Shown: positions 21,484 through 30,247, counted from the first letter of the stretch. The stretch: DNA of 64,000 nucleotides from Alcaligenes faecalis (GCF_005311025.1 NZ_CP031747.1:248001-312000); one strand, 5' to 3'. Notes: generated by a model from the sequence alone, not told the origin. Program-made: numbers and translations.

Positions 21484-21517
21484 CATTTGCTTAGGATGCG
21501 AACATTTGCTTGGAATG
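21484..21517. promoter_or_regulatory. tandem 15-bp direct repeat between xdhA and lysR
   Basis: CATTTGCTTAGGATG (21484) and CATTTGCTTGGAATG (21503) match at 13 of 15 positions with a 19-bp period, about two helical turns. They lie in the 143-bp divergent region, so they may be half-sites for the adjacent LysR regulator (inference). Confidence 0.45.
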
Positions 21518-21589
21518 ATGTTCACTATATAGGCGTATGAGTGTCTACACCGATCAACGAGGCGGGCCAGCGCTTGTATTATTTAAACC

Positions 21590-22531
21590 ATGCCAAAATT
21601 ACGAGAACAACTAGATCTACATTTGCTGCGGGTATTGCAGTCGCTGCTCAAGGAGCATAGCGTCTCGCGTACGGCTATCCGCTTGGGCATGTCCCAGCCA
21701 GCCGTTAGCAATGCCTTGCGGCGCTTGCGCGAAATCACGGGCGATCCGATTTTGCTGCGCGGTAAAAAGGGAATGGTGCCTACCGAGCGCGGTCCTTTTT
21801 TGCTGGCACATGCCACGGAAGCCTTGCAAGCTATCGAGCGAATTTCTGCCGCGGCAGAGCCCATGGATCCCAGTCAGTCTACCCGCGTTTTCAATCTGGG
21901 CGCACCGGACTATCTGGATGGTGCTTTTATCCCGGATATTGCGGAGCGGGTGCGTCGTCAGGCGCCGCAGGCCCGACTGGTGGTCCATACCATCAATCCG
22001 GACCTGGATTACGTACAGGCCCTGGAAGAGGGCGAACTGGACGTGGTGATCGGCAACTGGCTGGAGCCTCCGGAAAAGCTGCACCTGGCGCGTCTGTTTG
22101 ATGACGAGGTGGTCTGTATGCTGGGCCGCCATCATCCCTTGGCGCAGCGTGGCCTGTCCTTGCAGCACTATCTGGACATGCCGCATCTGGCCCCTTCGGC
22201 CCACGTGACGGACAAGCGCGGCTTTATTGACGGTTGCCTGGCCGAGCAGGGCATCAGCCGTCACGTACAGATGGTCGTGCCGTATTTCGGCCTGGTTCCG
22301 GGGATTTTGAGTCGCACGGACATGGTGTTCACCACGAACCGCCAGTTTGCCGAGTACTATGCCCGCATTCTGCCGATTACGGTTTTGCCTTGTCCGGTTC
22401 ATTTTCCACTGATGCGCTTTTATCAGCTGTGGCACCCGCGCACGCATAATGCGGCAGAACTGCTGTGGTTCAGGCGTTGCATTGCCCAGGCCGCAGGCAG
22501 GTTGGATGGATTATCAGAGGGAACTCCATGA
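21590..22531 (+). CDS. LysR-family regulator next to the xanthine dehydrogenase operon
   Basis: This is a 313-residue LysR regulator. The N-terminal helix-turn-helix (residues about 8-65: LRVLQSLLKEHSVSRTAIRLGMSQPAVSNALRRL in two helices) is clear, and a periplasmic-binding-like effector domain follows. Its divergent position suggests control of xdhA-B-C-guaD, and perhaps of pxpA, whose ATG overlaps its stop (ATGA). The effector is not visible from sequence. A purine or urate is plausible from the neighbours, and 5-oxoproline is the alternative. Confidence 0.9.
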   Translation: MPKLREQLDLHLLRVLQSLLKEHSVSRTAIRLGMSQPAVSNALRRLREITGDPILLRGKKGMVPTERGPFLLAHATEALQAIERISAAAEPMDPSQSTRVFNLGAPDYLDGAFIPDIAERVRRQAPQARLVVHTINPDLDYVQALEEGELDVVIGNWLEPPEKLHLARLFDDEVVCMLGRHHPLAQRGLSLQHYLDMPHLAPSAHVTDKRGFIDGCLAEQGISRHVQMVVPYFGLVPGILSRTDMVFTTNRQFAEYYARILPITVLPCPVHFPLMRFYQLWHPRTHNAAELLWFRRCIAQAAGRLDGLSEGTP

Positions 22532-23286
22532 GCTTGAGTATTGATTTGAATTGCGACATGGGCGAGAGCTTTGGCCCCTGGGTCATGGGCCATGACGAGC
22601 AGGTTATTCCGTGGGTGACGTCGGTAAATATCGCCTGTGGCTTTCATGCCGGAGATCCGGGCACCATGCGTCAGACGGTGGCCCTGGCCCTAAAGCATGG
22701 CGTGAAGCTGGGCGCACATCCCGGCCTGCCGGATCTGGCCGGCTTTGGCCGCCGGGTGATGGCGGTCACCCCCGAGCAGGTCTATGACATGGTAGTGGTT
22801 CAGGTGGGGGCCTTGGCGGCCGTTGCCCGCACCCAGGGCGCCGCCCTGCATCACGTCAAGGCACATGGCGCTCTTTACAATATGGCCGCCCGCGATGCGG
22901 CACTGGCAAAAGCCATTTCCCAAGCGGTGGCCGATATTGATCGCAGCCTGATTCTGTATGCGCTGGCAGGCAGTGTGCAGGTGCAGGCCGGGCGTGATGC
23001 GGGCCTGACGGTAGCACAAGAGGTGTTTGCCGACCGTAGCTATCAGGACGATGGCAGTCTGACACCCCGTCAGCAAGCCGGCGCCATGATTACCGACGCC
23101 GATCAGTCCGTGCAGCAAGTGATGCAGATGATAGAGCAAGGCACCGTTACCAGCCTGTCAGGTAAAACGGTGCCTTTGTCAGCCGATACCCTGTGTCTGC
23201 ATGGGGATCAGGCGGGGGCGGCCGAATTTGCGCAGCGTTTGCATCAAGCCTTCGAGCAAAGCGGCGTGCGCGTTCAGGCTGTCTGA
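22528..23286 (+). CDS. 5-oxoprolinase subunit A, PxpA (LamB/YcsF family)
   Basis: PxpA belongs to the LamB/YcsF family. With PxpB and PxpC it cleaves 5-oxoproline to glutamate using ATP. The 252-residue product starts MSLSIDLNCDMGESFGPW, the family signature, and keeps NIACGFHAGDP, LGAHPGLPDL, and HVKAHGALYN. The ATG at 22528 overlaps the LysR stop and follows AGAGGGA. No pxpB or pxpC homolog is visible in the window, which is unusual because the three are normally adjacent. Confidence 0.9.
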   Translation: MSLSIDLNCDMGESFGPWVMGHDEQVIPWVTSVNIACGFHAGDPGTMRQTVALALKHGVKLGAHPGLPDLAGFGRRVMAVTPEQVYDMVVVQVGALAAVARTQGAALHHVKAHGALYNMAARDAALAKAISQAVADIDRSLILYALAGSVQVQAGRDAGLTVAQEVFADRSYQDDGSLTPRQQAGAMITDADQSVQQVMQMIEQGTVTSLSGKTVPLSADTLCLHGDQAGAAEFAQRLHQAFEQSGVRVQAV

Positions 23287-23475
23287 TTACTCCTTGTGTT
23301 CAGGCAGGTTGCGGCGCGCGGTATCGGTGCTGGCCAGTTCTTCCAGCTCCTTGGTACTCATGGTGTTGTACATTTCCAGCGATGCCCCTTTCAGACTGGC
23401 TACCGGAGTTTCCCCGCGTTTGGCGGACAAGGCTGCACCGGCAGCTTTTTGTTGGGCTTGAGATAAAGCAGGCAT
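23287..23475 (-). CDS. DUF3008 family small protein
   Basis: This is a 62-residue hydrophilic protein starting MPALSQAQQKAAGAALSAKRGE, with the conserved LKGASLEMYNTMSTKELEEL core of the DUF3008 family. Members are widespread in proteobacteria and have no established function. The stop abuts the pxpA stop in convergent orientation. AGGTGCTTC upstream of the ATG gives a moderate ribosome-binding site. Confidence 0.8.
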   Translation of the reverse strand: MPALSQAQQKAAGAALSAKRGETPVASLKGASLEMYNTMSTKELEELASTDTARRNLPEHKE

Positions 23476-23527
23476 GAAGCACCTCCGTTAAAGAAAAGTG
23501 GTCATGCCTTTAGTGTGCCAAATGAAA

Positions 23528-23569
23528 AAGACGGCAAAGCAAGCAAATGTGAGGCTTGTTTGCCGTCTT
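23528..23569 (-). terminator. benE intrinsic terminator
   Basis: AAGACGGCAAAGCAAGC and GCTTGTTTGCCGTCTT form a long stem with two mismatches. On the minus strand it is followed by a T run (TTTTTCATT), 27 nt after the benE stop. Confidence 0.75.
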
Positions 23570-23595
23570 GAACAGACGCCGGGGGGATGGCCGGA

Positions 23596-24798
23596 TCAGG
23601 ACACTTTTCGTTTCTGAATCAAGTACATAGCCATACCAAAAACCAGACCCCAGAAGGCACTGCCGATATTGAGCAGGCTCATGCCTGACGCGGTGGTCAG
23701 AAAGGTGACCAGGGCGGCGTCACGGGTGTCTGGGGCTTCCAGCGCCATGTGGATGCTATTGCCTATGGTACCCAGCAAGGCCAGACCGGCAATGGCCGCA
23801 ATCAGTTCGGTTGGGAAGGCGGCAAACAGGCTGACCACGGTGGCACCAAAGATACCGGCGGCAAAATAGAAAATCCCGGCCCAGACACTGGCGCGATAAC
23901 GCTGACGCGGGTCCGCATCCACTTCGGGAGTCATGCACAGGGCGGCGCTAATGGCGGCCAGATTGTAGGCGTAGCCACCGAAGGGGCCAAAGATCAGGCC
24001 CACAATCCCGGTCCAGCTAATGACAGTGGAGTTGGGCGCATCGTAGTTATGCGCCTTCAATACAGCCACGCCCGGAATGTTCTGCGAGCTCATGGTGACG
24101 ATGAAAAAGGGAATGCCCACACCAATGAGCGCCGTCCAGGAAAACTCGGGCCAGACCAGCACCGGCGTGGCGGGTGTCCAGCTCAGAATTTCCATTTTCA
24201 GCAAACCTTGCATGGCAGCAATCGTGACACCGGCCACCAGTGCCAGCGGCACGGCGTAGCGGGGCGACCATTGGCGCACCACCAGAAACACAATGAACAT
24301 GCTCAGGCACAGCAGCCATTGGGTCTGCATGGCACCGAACAGATCCAGGCCAAAGCGCAGCAAGATGCCGCCCAGCATGGCGCCGGCAATGCTGCGCGGC
24401 ATGTACTGCATCAACTTCTGAAAGCTGCCGCTAAGACCGCAAATGGTGGTCAGCAGGGACGAAAACAGGAAAATGCCCACGGCCTGGGACATGGGCAGGC
24501 CCACCAGACCTGTGGCCAGCAGCGCAGCGCCGGGGGTGGACCAGGCAGTCAGAATTGGAATCTTGTAGCGCAGCGACAGACCTGCCGACAGCAGGCCCAG
24601 ACCAATACCCAAAGACCACATCCAGGAGCCCAGCTCGGCGGTGTTGGCACCGGCCGCTTGAGCGGCCTGAAAAACAATGGCAGCAGAACTTGTGTAGCCC
24701 ACCAGCACGGCAATCAGCCCCGCCGACATGTGAGAAATCTGGAACCAACTTAATAAGCGCTGCAGATATCCGGGGCGGGACAGGTGTGTGGAAGACAT
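23596..24798 (-). CDS. benzoate/H+ symporter BenE-family transporter
   Basis: This is an inner-membrane transporter of 400 residues with about 12 hydrophobic helices, of the BenE family (NCS2-related fold). A family-like N-terminal segment (SAGLIAVLVGYTSSAAIVFQAA) and the GPFGGYAYNLAAI motif are present. BenE members import benzoate and related aromatic acids, but no benzoate catabolic gene is nearby, so the substrate is open. It lies 28 nt downstream of the AraC-family gene on the same strand and has its own terminator. Confidence 0.85.
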   Translation of the reverse strand: MSSTHLSRPGYLQRLLSWFQISHMSAGLIAVLVGYTSSAAIVFQAAQAAGANTAELGSWMWSLGIGLGLLSAGLSLRYKIPILTAWSTPGAALLATGLVGLPMSQAVGIFLFSSLLTTICGLSGSFQKLMQYMPRSIAGAMLGGILLRFGLDLFGAMQTQWLLCLSMFIVFLVVRQWSPRYAVPLALVAGVTIAAMQGLLKMEILSWTPATPVLVWPEFSWTALIGVGIPFFIVTMSSQNIPGVAVLKAHNYDAPNSTVISWTGIVGLIFGPFGGYAYNLAAISAALCMTPEVDADPRQRYRASVWAGIFYFAAGIFGATVVSLFAAFPTELIAAIAGLALLGTIGNSIHMALEAPDTRDAALVTFLTTASGMSLLNIGSAFWGLVFGMAMYLIQKRKVS

Positions 24799-24826
24799 GG
24801 ATGCGTGTGGTGAGGGTAGTAGGGAC

Positions 24827-25591
24827 TTAAGAAGAATGGGTTTGGCTCAAGTAACGGCTGGGGGTTTCGCCCAAAATAGATTTGAAAACGGTAATAAAGG
24901 CACTGATAGAGGTGTAACCCAATTCCCTGGCCGTGCTCTTTACGGACATTCCCGAACCCAGTTTTTGCAGGGCCAGCATAATCATGAATTGTTGCCGCCA
25001 GCGCCCGAAGCTCATCCCTGTGTGTTTTAGCATATGTCGGGCCAGGGTGCGCTCACTCATGGCCAGTTCTTTTGCCCAGTCGGCCATCGTAGGGCGCGAG
25101 TCGGGCTGTTGCAGCATATGTTGCGCAATCGTCTGCAAAACTTTGTCCTCGGGCACCGGTACATGCAGCTGCCGGGTAGGCATTTGATTCAAGGTTTCCA
25201 GCAGCACCAGTGCCAGACGGTGCGTCTGGCTGCCCGGCTCGTAATGGGGATTCAGATCACTTAAATGAATGATCATCTCGCGCACCATGGGGCTCAGGTC
25301 CAGGGTGCTGCAGTGATCGGGCAGTTCATCCAGACCGGGCTGTATGTACAGGAAATGAATCAGGGCCTGATCGTCGGCGCGGGCACGGTGACGGATACCC
25401 ACCGGCACCCAGACGGCGCACAGCGGCGGCACCATCCAGTAGCCCTGGTCGGTTTGCAGGGTGACGGAGCCATATTGCGTCATGATCAGCTGTCCATTGG
25501 GATGGGTATGCAATGGATTTTCAGTATTGCTGCCCATCGCCATCTTGATGCTGAAAATAGGCCCGCCTTGCGGATTGGAGCTAAAACTCAT
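24827..25591 (-). CDS. AraC-family regulator with N-terminal cupin
   Basis: This 254-residue transcription factor has an N-terminal cupin-like sensing half (HTHPNGQLIMTQYGSVTLQT, a metal/ligand barrel) and a C-terminal double helix-turn-helix of the AraC type (DWAKELAMSERTLARHMLK, then RELGYTSISAFITVFKSILG). It is directly upstream of the BenE transporter and divergent from an MFS transporter. It probably controls one or both through the palindrome at 25626-25655 (inference). Confidence 0.9.
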   Translation of the reverse strand: MSFSSNPQGGPIFSIKMAMGSNTENPLHTHPNGQLIMTQYGSVTLQTDQGYWMVPPLCAVWVPVGIRHRARADDQALIHFLYIQPGLDELPDHCSTLDLSPMVREMIIHLSDLNPHYEPGSQTHRLALVLLETLNQMPTRQLHVPVPEDKVLQTIAQHMLQQPDSRPTMADWAKELAMSERTLARHMLKHTGMSFGRWRQQFMIMLALQKLGSGMSVKSTARELGYTSISAFITVFKSILGETPSRYLSQTHSS

Positions 25592-25625
25592 GCTTTGTCT
25601 GGTTTGAGGTATAAGTTGTCATAAT

Positions 25626-25655
25626 ATCCTGTTTGCGTCGGCATCGAAACAGGAT
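25626..25655. promoter_or_regulatory. 9-bp inverted repeat in the AraC/MFS divergent region
   Basis: ATCCTGTTT and AAACAGGAT are perfect inverted arms separated by 12 bp, midway between the two divergent start codons (25591 and 25688). It is a likely operator for the AraC-family protein. Confidence 0.5.
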
Positions 25656-25687
25656 AGAGTAGGGTTTTCACCTACTGGCTACATTTC

Positions 25688-26884
25688 ATGTCCCTCTCTC
25701 GACTCTCCTGGCTCTCCCACCCCTTGCTGGTGTTGATTGGCGTCTTGCTGATTGCCGGCAATCTGCGAGCCCCGATCACGGGTATCGCCCCCTTGCTGGA
25801 GCTGATCCAGGCAGACCTCTCCCTGTCGTCCACGCAGGCCGGTCTGCTGACCGCCATGCCCTTGTTCATCTTTGCGGTGGTCTCCTTGCTGGCCGCCTCC
25901 ATGGCGCGGGTGGTGGGCTTGTCCCGTTCCTTGTTTATTGCTTCCGTACTGATTGCGGTAGGTGTGGTGGTACGTATCCTGGGCGGCACGATAGAGTTGT
26001 TTGCCGGTATCGGTTTGCTGGCTATCGGGATTGCCTTGGGTAATGTGCTGTTGCCTTCTCTGGTGAAACGTCATTTCCCCATGCGCATCAGTTTTGTGAC
26101 GTCGCTGTACGTTTTGTTCATGGGTCTGGTCGCGGCGTTCAACTCCGCGATGGCGGTCCCTATGGCGGAGTGGACAGGCCAAAGCTGGCGCTGGTCGTCC
26201 CTGATGGTGGTCGGTGTGATGGCATTGGCTAGCGTAGTTGTCTGGGCTACCCAGTTGGGCGCGGATCGACGTGCGGCACAGAATACGCCCGCTGGCGCGG
26301 CAACCAGTTCTTCGGTGTGGCGTTTGCCCCTGGCCTGGCATATCACCCTGTACATGGGTTTGAACTCGGTGGCTTACTACATGATTGCCAGCTGGTTGCC
26401 TGTGATGCTGGTGAACTATGGCTTTGAGCCGGATCATGCGGGCCAGATTCATGGTTTGATGCAGTTGGCTACCGCCGTACCGGCCTTGCTGCTGATGCCC
26501 GTGTTGAGCCGTGTGCACGACCAGCGTGCGGTGGCCTTGGCGGGTGCCTTGTTGCAGACCCTGACCTTTGTGGGCTTTCTGGTCTTGCCGTCCTGGTCCT
26601 TGCTGTGGGCGGTGCTGTTTGGCTTTGGTAGTGGCAGCGTATTCCTGATTGCCTTGGCCTTGATTGGGGTACGTTCTACGTCTACTTCGCAGGCGGCGTC
26701 CCTGTCGGGTATGGCGCAGTGCATGGGTTATTTGCTGGCCGCGTTTGGGCCTCCCGCCATGGGCGGTTTGCATGACCTGTTCAATAGCTGGGGCTGGGCC
26801 TTGGGCTTGTGCATTCTGGTCAGCTTTGGAATGGGCTACGCCGGTTGGTTGGCGGCTCGCCCCGCAGCTGCAAGCAAAGCCTGA
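25688..26884 (+). CDS. MFS transporter, CynX/NimT family
   Basis: This is a 398-residue inner-membrane protein with 12 predicted helices. The N-terminal half contains GNLRAPITGIAPLLELI, typical of the cyanate/2-nitroimidazole transporter (CynX/YeaN/NimT) subfamily of MFS. Members are probable exporters of small organic compounds, but the substrate cannot be inferred here. It is divergent from the AraC-family gene and ends at a strong terminator. Confidence 0.85.
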   Translation: MSLSRLSWLSHPLLVLIGVLLIAGNLRAPITGIAPLLELIQADLSLSSTQAGLLTAMPLFIFAVVSLLAASMARVVGLSRSLFIASVLIAVGVVVRILGGTIELFAGIGLLAIGIALGNVLLPSLVKRHFPMRISFVTSLYVLFMGLVAAFNSAMAVPMAEWTGQSWRWSSLMVVGVMALASVVVWATQLGADRRAAQNTPAGAATSSSVWRLPLAWHITLYMGLNSVAYYMIASWLPVMLVNYGFEPDHAGQIHGLMQLATAVPALLLMPVLSRVHDQRAVALAGALLQTLTFVGFLVLPSWSLLWAVLFGFGSGSVFLIALALIGVRSTSTSQAASLSGMAQCMGYLLAAFGPPAMGGLHDLFNSWGWALGLCILVSFGMGYAGWLAARPAAASKA

Positions 26885-26938
26885 GCTGAATTGCTGAAAG
26901 CCAGGTAGTCGGACCTCCGAGAGAGGGCCAAACAAAAG

Positions 26939-26994
26939 CGGCCTGTAATTGAAATACCCTTAGGGGCATCCAATTACAGGCCGTTTTGTTTTTT
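26939..26994 (+). terminator. long-stem intrinsic terminator after the CynX-type gene
   Basis: CGGCCTGTAATTG and CAATTACAGGCCG form a perfect 13-bp stem enclosing a smaller CCC/GGG hairpin, followed by TTTTGTTTTTT. Confidence 0.9.
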
Positions 26995-27096
26995 GGGTTA
27001 CTGGCAGAGTTCAGTTTTGCAAAGGCTATTCCTGTGTTCAGCTTCTGTCGCCTACGACAAAATTGCCTGCTCCGAGTCACCCGCTCTGAGGTCTGA

Positions 27097-28269
27097 CTAT
27101 TCTTTAATGCGCAGCGAAATGGTGTGCAAGGCCAGGCCACCCAAGGCCAGCAAGGCACCTACCCAGGCGGTCGAAGTCCAGCCCCAGCCAGCGGCAATCG
27201 TCAAACCACCCAACCATGCACCTAGCGCATTGGCCATATTGAAAGCCGAGTGATTCAGCGCAGCCGCCAGTGTTTGGGCATCACCTGCCACGTCCATCAG
27301 GCGAATCTGCAAAGCGGGGCCCAAGGCCACCAGGGTGCCAATCAGCATGATGTTCAAGGGGCCAAGGATTGGATGGTGGGCCGTGATCATGAACAGCAAG
27401 AGCACGCCGGTAGCCCAGATCAGAACCAGGCGAATGCTGCGATCCAGGTAGCGGTCCGCATAGCGGGCGCCCAGTAAATTGCCCAGCACCATGCCAACGC
27501 CAAACAAGGCCAGCACGACAGGGATGGCGCTGACCGACAGGCCCGCCAGTTCCATCAAGGTGGATTTTACGTAGCTGAACACCGAGAACATGCCACCAAA
27601 ACCAATTGCGCCTATGCCCAGCGTCAACCAGACTTGCTTGCGCTTCAGGGCCCCCAGTTCGCGCAAAGGGCTGGCCAGCGTGTTGGCGGGAATGAAAGGC
27701 ACAAAGCGCAGTACCAGCCCCATGGTCAGCAAGGCGATCAGGCTGACGAAGGTAAAGGCCGCCTGCCAGCTCAGCCATTGTCCCAAGGTGGTGGCAATGG
27801 GCACACCCAATAAGGTAGCGACTGTCAGACCCAGCATGACGTAGGCCACGGCCTGTGCGCGGCGATGCGGCGGCACCAGGCGAGCGGCTACCAGGGCGGC
27901 AACACCAAAGTAGGTGCCATGCGGAAAGCCGGCCAGAAAGCGGGTGATCAACACGGTTTCATAGCTGGGGGCGATCACGGTCAGGAAATTGCCCACGGCA
28001 TAAGCGCCCATCAAGGCTATTAACAGACGGCGCCAGGGCCAGCGTGCGCCCAGTACGGCCAGTACCGGAGCGCCGATCACCACGCCTAAAGCGTAAGCGC
28101 TGATCAAGTGGCCCGCGGTGGGAATATCGATACCCAGATCCTGGGCCACATCGGGTAGCAAACCCATGATGACAAATTCGCCGGTGCCGATGGAAAAACC
28201 ACCCACAGCCAAGGCCAGAATGGCCAGTAAAACCTGGCGGGGGGATAAGGAAGAGTGCGAAGAAGACAA
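27097..28269 (-). CDS. MFS transporter, AraJ/YdhP-like
   Basis: This is a 390-residue MFS protein with 12 helices. The N-terminal region GGFSIGTGEFVIMGLLPDVAQ and the ALVAARLVPPHRRAQAVAYV loop are typical of the DHA1 AraJ/PbuE/YdhP group, which exports sugars, purine nucleosides or drugs. It faces the preceding MFS gene convergently and starts next to a long AT-rich intergenic tract. The substrate is unknown. Confidence 0.87.
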   Translation of the reverse strand: MSSSHSSLSPRQVLLAILALAVGGFSIGTGEFVIMGLLPDVAQDLGIDIPTAGHLISAYALGVVIGAPVLAVLGARWPWRRLLIALMGAYAVGNFLTVIAPSYETVLITRFLAGFPHGTYFGVAALVAARLVPPHRRAQAVAYVMLGLTVATLLGVPIATTLGQWLSWQAAFTFVSLIALLTMGLVLRFVPFIPANTLASPLRELGALKRKQVWLTLGIGAIGFGGMFSVFSYVKSTLMELAGLSVSAIPVVLALFGVGMVLGNLLGARYADRYLDRSIRLVLIWATGVLLLFMITAHHPILGPLNIMLIGTLVALGPALQIRLMDVAGDAQTLAAALNHSAFNMANALGAWLGGLTIAAGWGWTSTAWVGALLALGGLALHTISLRIKE

Positions 28270-28556
28270 GATAAACGCCTGAGAATCAAGAAGGGCAGTG
28301 TGTCCAACCCGTAAGAGGCCTTATTGTCGCGCAGTCATGGGGCAAGGCTCAAGATTTCTAAGGACGGAATAGGGTCATGTAACTGTAGGGAATTGAAGAT
28401 CTTTTTAAGTTTTTAATTCTTATTACGTCCTAGCACAAATTAATTTATCAAGCTATAGCGTCAGCCCTAAACAACGTATGCAGATTTTTTTTAGTTTTTT
28501 ATATAGAATCACGGTATTGGGTGTTTTGTATCCAATCATTTTCCTGTGGTAGCTTT

Positions 28557-28590
28557 CCCCTGATTTTGCAAGAAATCGGGGGTTTTTTTT
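28557..28590 (+). terminator. orphan intrinsic terminator 1
   Basis: CCCCTGATTT-TGCAAG-AAATCGGGGG forms a 10-bp stem with one G-T pair followed by eight T residues. No protein gene precedes it on the plus strand for more than 1.6 kb, so it may end a small RNA. Confidence 0.8.
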
Positions 28591-28745
28591 ATTCTGATTA
28601 TTTTGGATTTCAATCATTAGTGCATTGAAAGTCCAATGCCAAAGCGGCTTGTCAGCTTGACAGGCGGGCATGTCGGACGAAGTGGCGTCGCAAGGATAAT
28701 TCATGAATGGGCCAGTGCTGGTTTGCACTTGGCCCATTATTTTTA
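28591..28745 (+). ncRNA. candidate structured small RNA between orphan terminators
   Basis: The segment holds nested hairpins: TTGGA/TCCAA with TTTCAAT/ATTGAAA, then CTTGTCA-GC-TTGACAGG. It ends in terminator 2. No promoter could be placed with confidence, and an ORF start overlaps the terminator, so this is only a hypothesis. Confidence 0.3.
28706..28745 (+). terminator. orphan intrinsic terminator 2
   Basis: AATGGGCCAGTGC-TGGTTT-GCAC(T)TGGCCCATT forms a 13-bp stem with a single T bulge, followed by ATTTTT. Together with terminator 1 it bounds a structured 115-nt stretch. Confidence 0.75.
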
Positions 28746-29458
28746 GCTCGATTTTATCCGGATTTGATTCATTTTTATTTAATCGCGTTTTATCGATTCT
28801 AATTATGTCCGGTCATATTTGGGTTGGAGATTTGCACTCGAAAATTCTGGATGGGTGCAGAGATCCTTGCCAGAGTTAAGAACGTCTTTTTGTGCCGTCG
28901 ATGAGATTTTGTCCGGCTTAATAAAAGAATCAATTTTGCCGATTTGCATAATGTTTATGGTATTGCAAATATAAGAGTTATTTATATCTCATTATCATAT
29001 ATCTGCTGATTAAAGCCGATCTTGAGAACTGAACTCAATTGAGTTTCACGCTTATGAAGATAAATGGAATTGAACTGTACGGACGAAATAGAGCGTTCAA
29101 ATTGATCGTGTTGTTGTTTGGGTTTGTCGCTATGCGCGCGGCACTTTGTTTCAGAGCCTGTTCGCTTAATTGACCTGCTAGCTGAGTAGAAATATTCTTT
29201 GATATGACCCGAATGTTTAGTGTGGTTAAACGCATTCAGGGTATTGACCTGATAAAAATTTATTTTTAATTGCAGTTTGTGTCCGAATTTTTACATGATG
29301 GGAAGTGGAGAAATATGACGCTGATCTGTTGGGGCTGAACGACGGGGATGGTTTGAAATTTGACTATCTGGTGTTCAGTTTTTCTCCCTTGTTCGCTGGC
29401 TGGTCTGGGCGGGCGGCTGCGTTAGAATCACTTAGGCAGCACCGCAAAGGAGGTGGTC

Positions 29459-30247
29459 ATGAAAGTTGCATTGGGCCAGATGGCCGTATCCAAAGATTCG
29501 CAGGAAAACCTGAGCGCTTGCCTGGGTTTGATCGAACAAGCCTTGCGCTCCGGCGCGCAGTTACTGGTTTTGCCTGAAGGCGTGCTGGCCAGAAATGTGG
29601 CCGACCCTGAAGTGGTCCTGAAATCCGCACAAGCCCTGGATGGGGAGTTTGTCAGCCGACTGAGCGCTGCCACCCGTGATACTGATTTAACCGTGGTGTT
29701 CTGCATTCATACCCCGGCCGGAGAAGGCAAGGTTTGGAACACCTTGGTGGTGCTGCGCGATGGCCAGGTTCTGGCGCATTACAACAAGCTTCATTTGTAC
29801 GATGCCTTCTCGGTACAAGAATCACGCTATGTACAGCCAGGTACAGAAATCCCCGCCTTGATTGATGTGGCCGGTTTCAAAGTAGGTTTGATGACTTGCT
29901 ACGACCTGCGCTTTCCTGAGCTGGCCCGACGCTTGTGCGTGGACGGGGCGCAAGTCTTGCTGGCGCCGTCGGCCTGGCTGAAAGGTCCCTTGAAGGAACA
30001 CCACTGGCGTGTGCTGACGACGGCTCGCGCTTTGGAAAATACGGCCTATATGGTGGCCGTCGGCGAGTGTGGTGAACGCAATATTGGCCAAAGTCTGGTG
30101 GTGGATCCCTTGGGTGTGATCGTGGCCCAGGCGGCAGAAACTCCCACATTGCTTTTGGTTGATCTGGATCGGGAGCGTTTGGCTTATGCCCGTCGCATTT
30201 TGCCCGTACTGGAAAACCGTCGCTTTGCTCCGCCCGAACTGGGCTGA
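29459..30247 (+). CDS. nitrilase-superfamily amidase (deaminated glutathione amidase-like)
   Basis: This is a carbon-nitrogen hydrolase of 262 residues. The Glu-Lys-Cys triad is visible in LVLPEGV, HYNKLHLYD and GLMTCYDLRFPE, and the RALENTAYMVA motif follows. The overall pattern resembles the Nit1/YbeM branch, which hydrolyses the amide of deaminated glutathione as metabolite repair, but other amides are possible. The ATG at 29459 is preceded by a near-perfect AAAGGAGG. An in-frame GTG inside that site was rejected. Confidence 0.88.
   Translation: MKVALGQMAVSKDSQENLSACLGLIEQALRSGAQLLVLPEGVLARNVADPEVVLKSAQALDGEFVSRLSAATRDTDLTVVFCIHTPAGEGKVWNTLVVLRDGQVLAHYNKLHLYDAFSVQESRYVQPGTEIPALIDVAGFKVGLMTCYDLRFPELARRLCVDGAQVLLAPSAWLKGPLKEHHWRVLTTARALENTAYMVAVGECGERNIGQSLVVDPLGVIVAQAAETPTLLLVDLDRERLAYARRILPVLENRRFAPPELG

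Larger units (their letters stand above)
28270..29458. other. AT-rich 1.2-kb tract without a convincing gene
   Basis: This tract is clearly richer in A/T than its surroundings. Short open frames on both strands (28453-28737 minus, 29035-29235 minus, 29305-29577 plus) have no recognisable family. It contains two strong plus-strand terminators, listed separately. An extended hairpin (TTGGATTTCAAT ... ATTGAAAGTCCAA, about 28603-28637) and a 58-codon ORF behind AAGGA at 28703-28879 also lie here. It could hold small RNAs or be a remnant of acquired DNA. Confidence 0.6.

Noticed and set aside
28453-28737. 94-codon minus-strand ORF in the AT-rich tract
   Set aside because: No ribosome-binding site or family, and it runs antisense through both strong terminators.
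29035-29235. 66-codon minus-strand ORF in the AT-rich tract
   Set aside because: No recognisable family and no clear ribosome-binding site.
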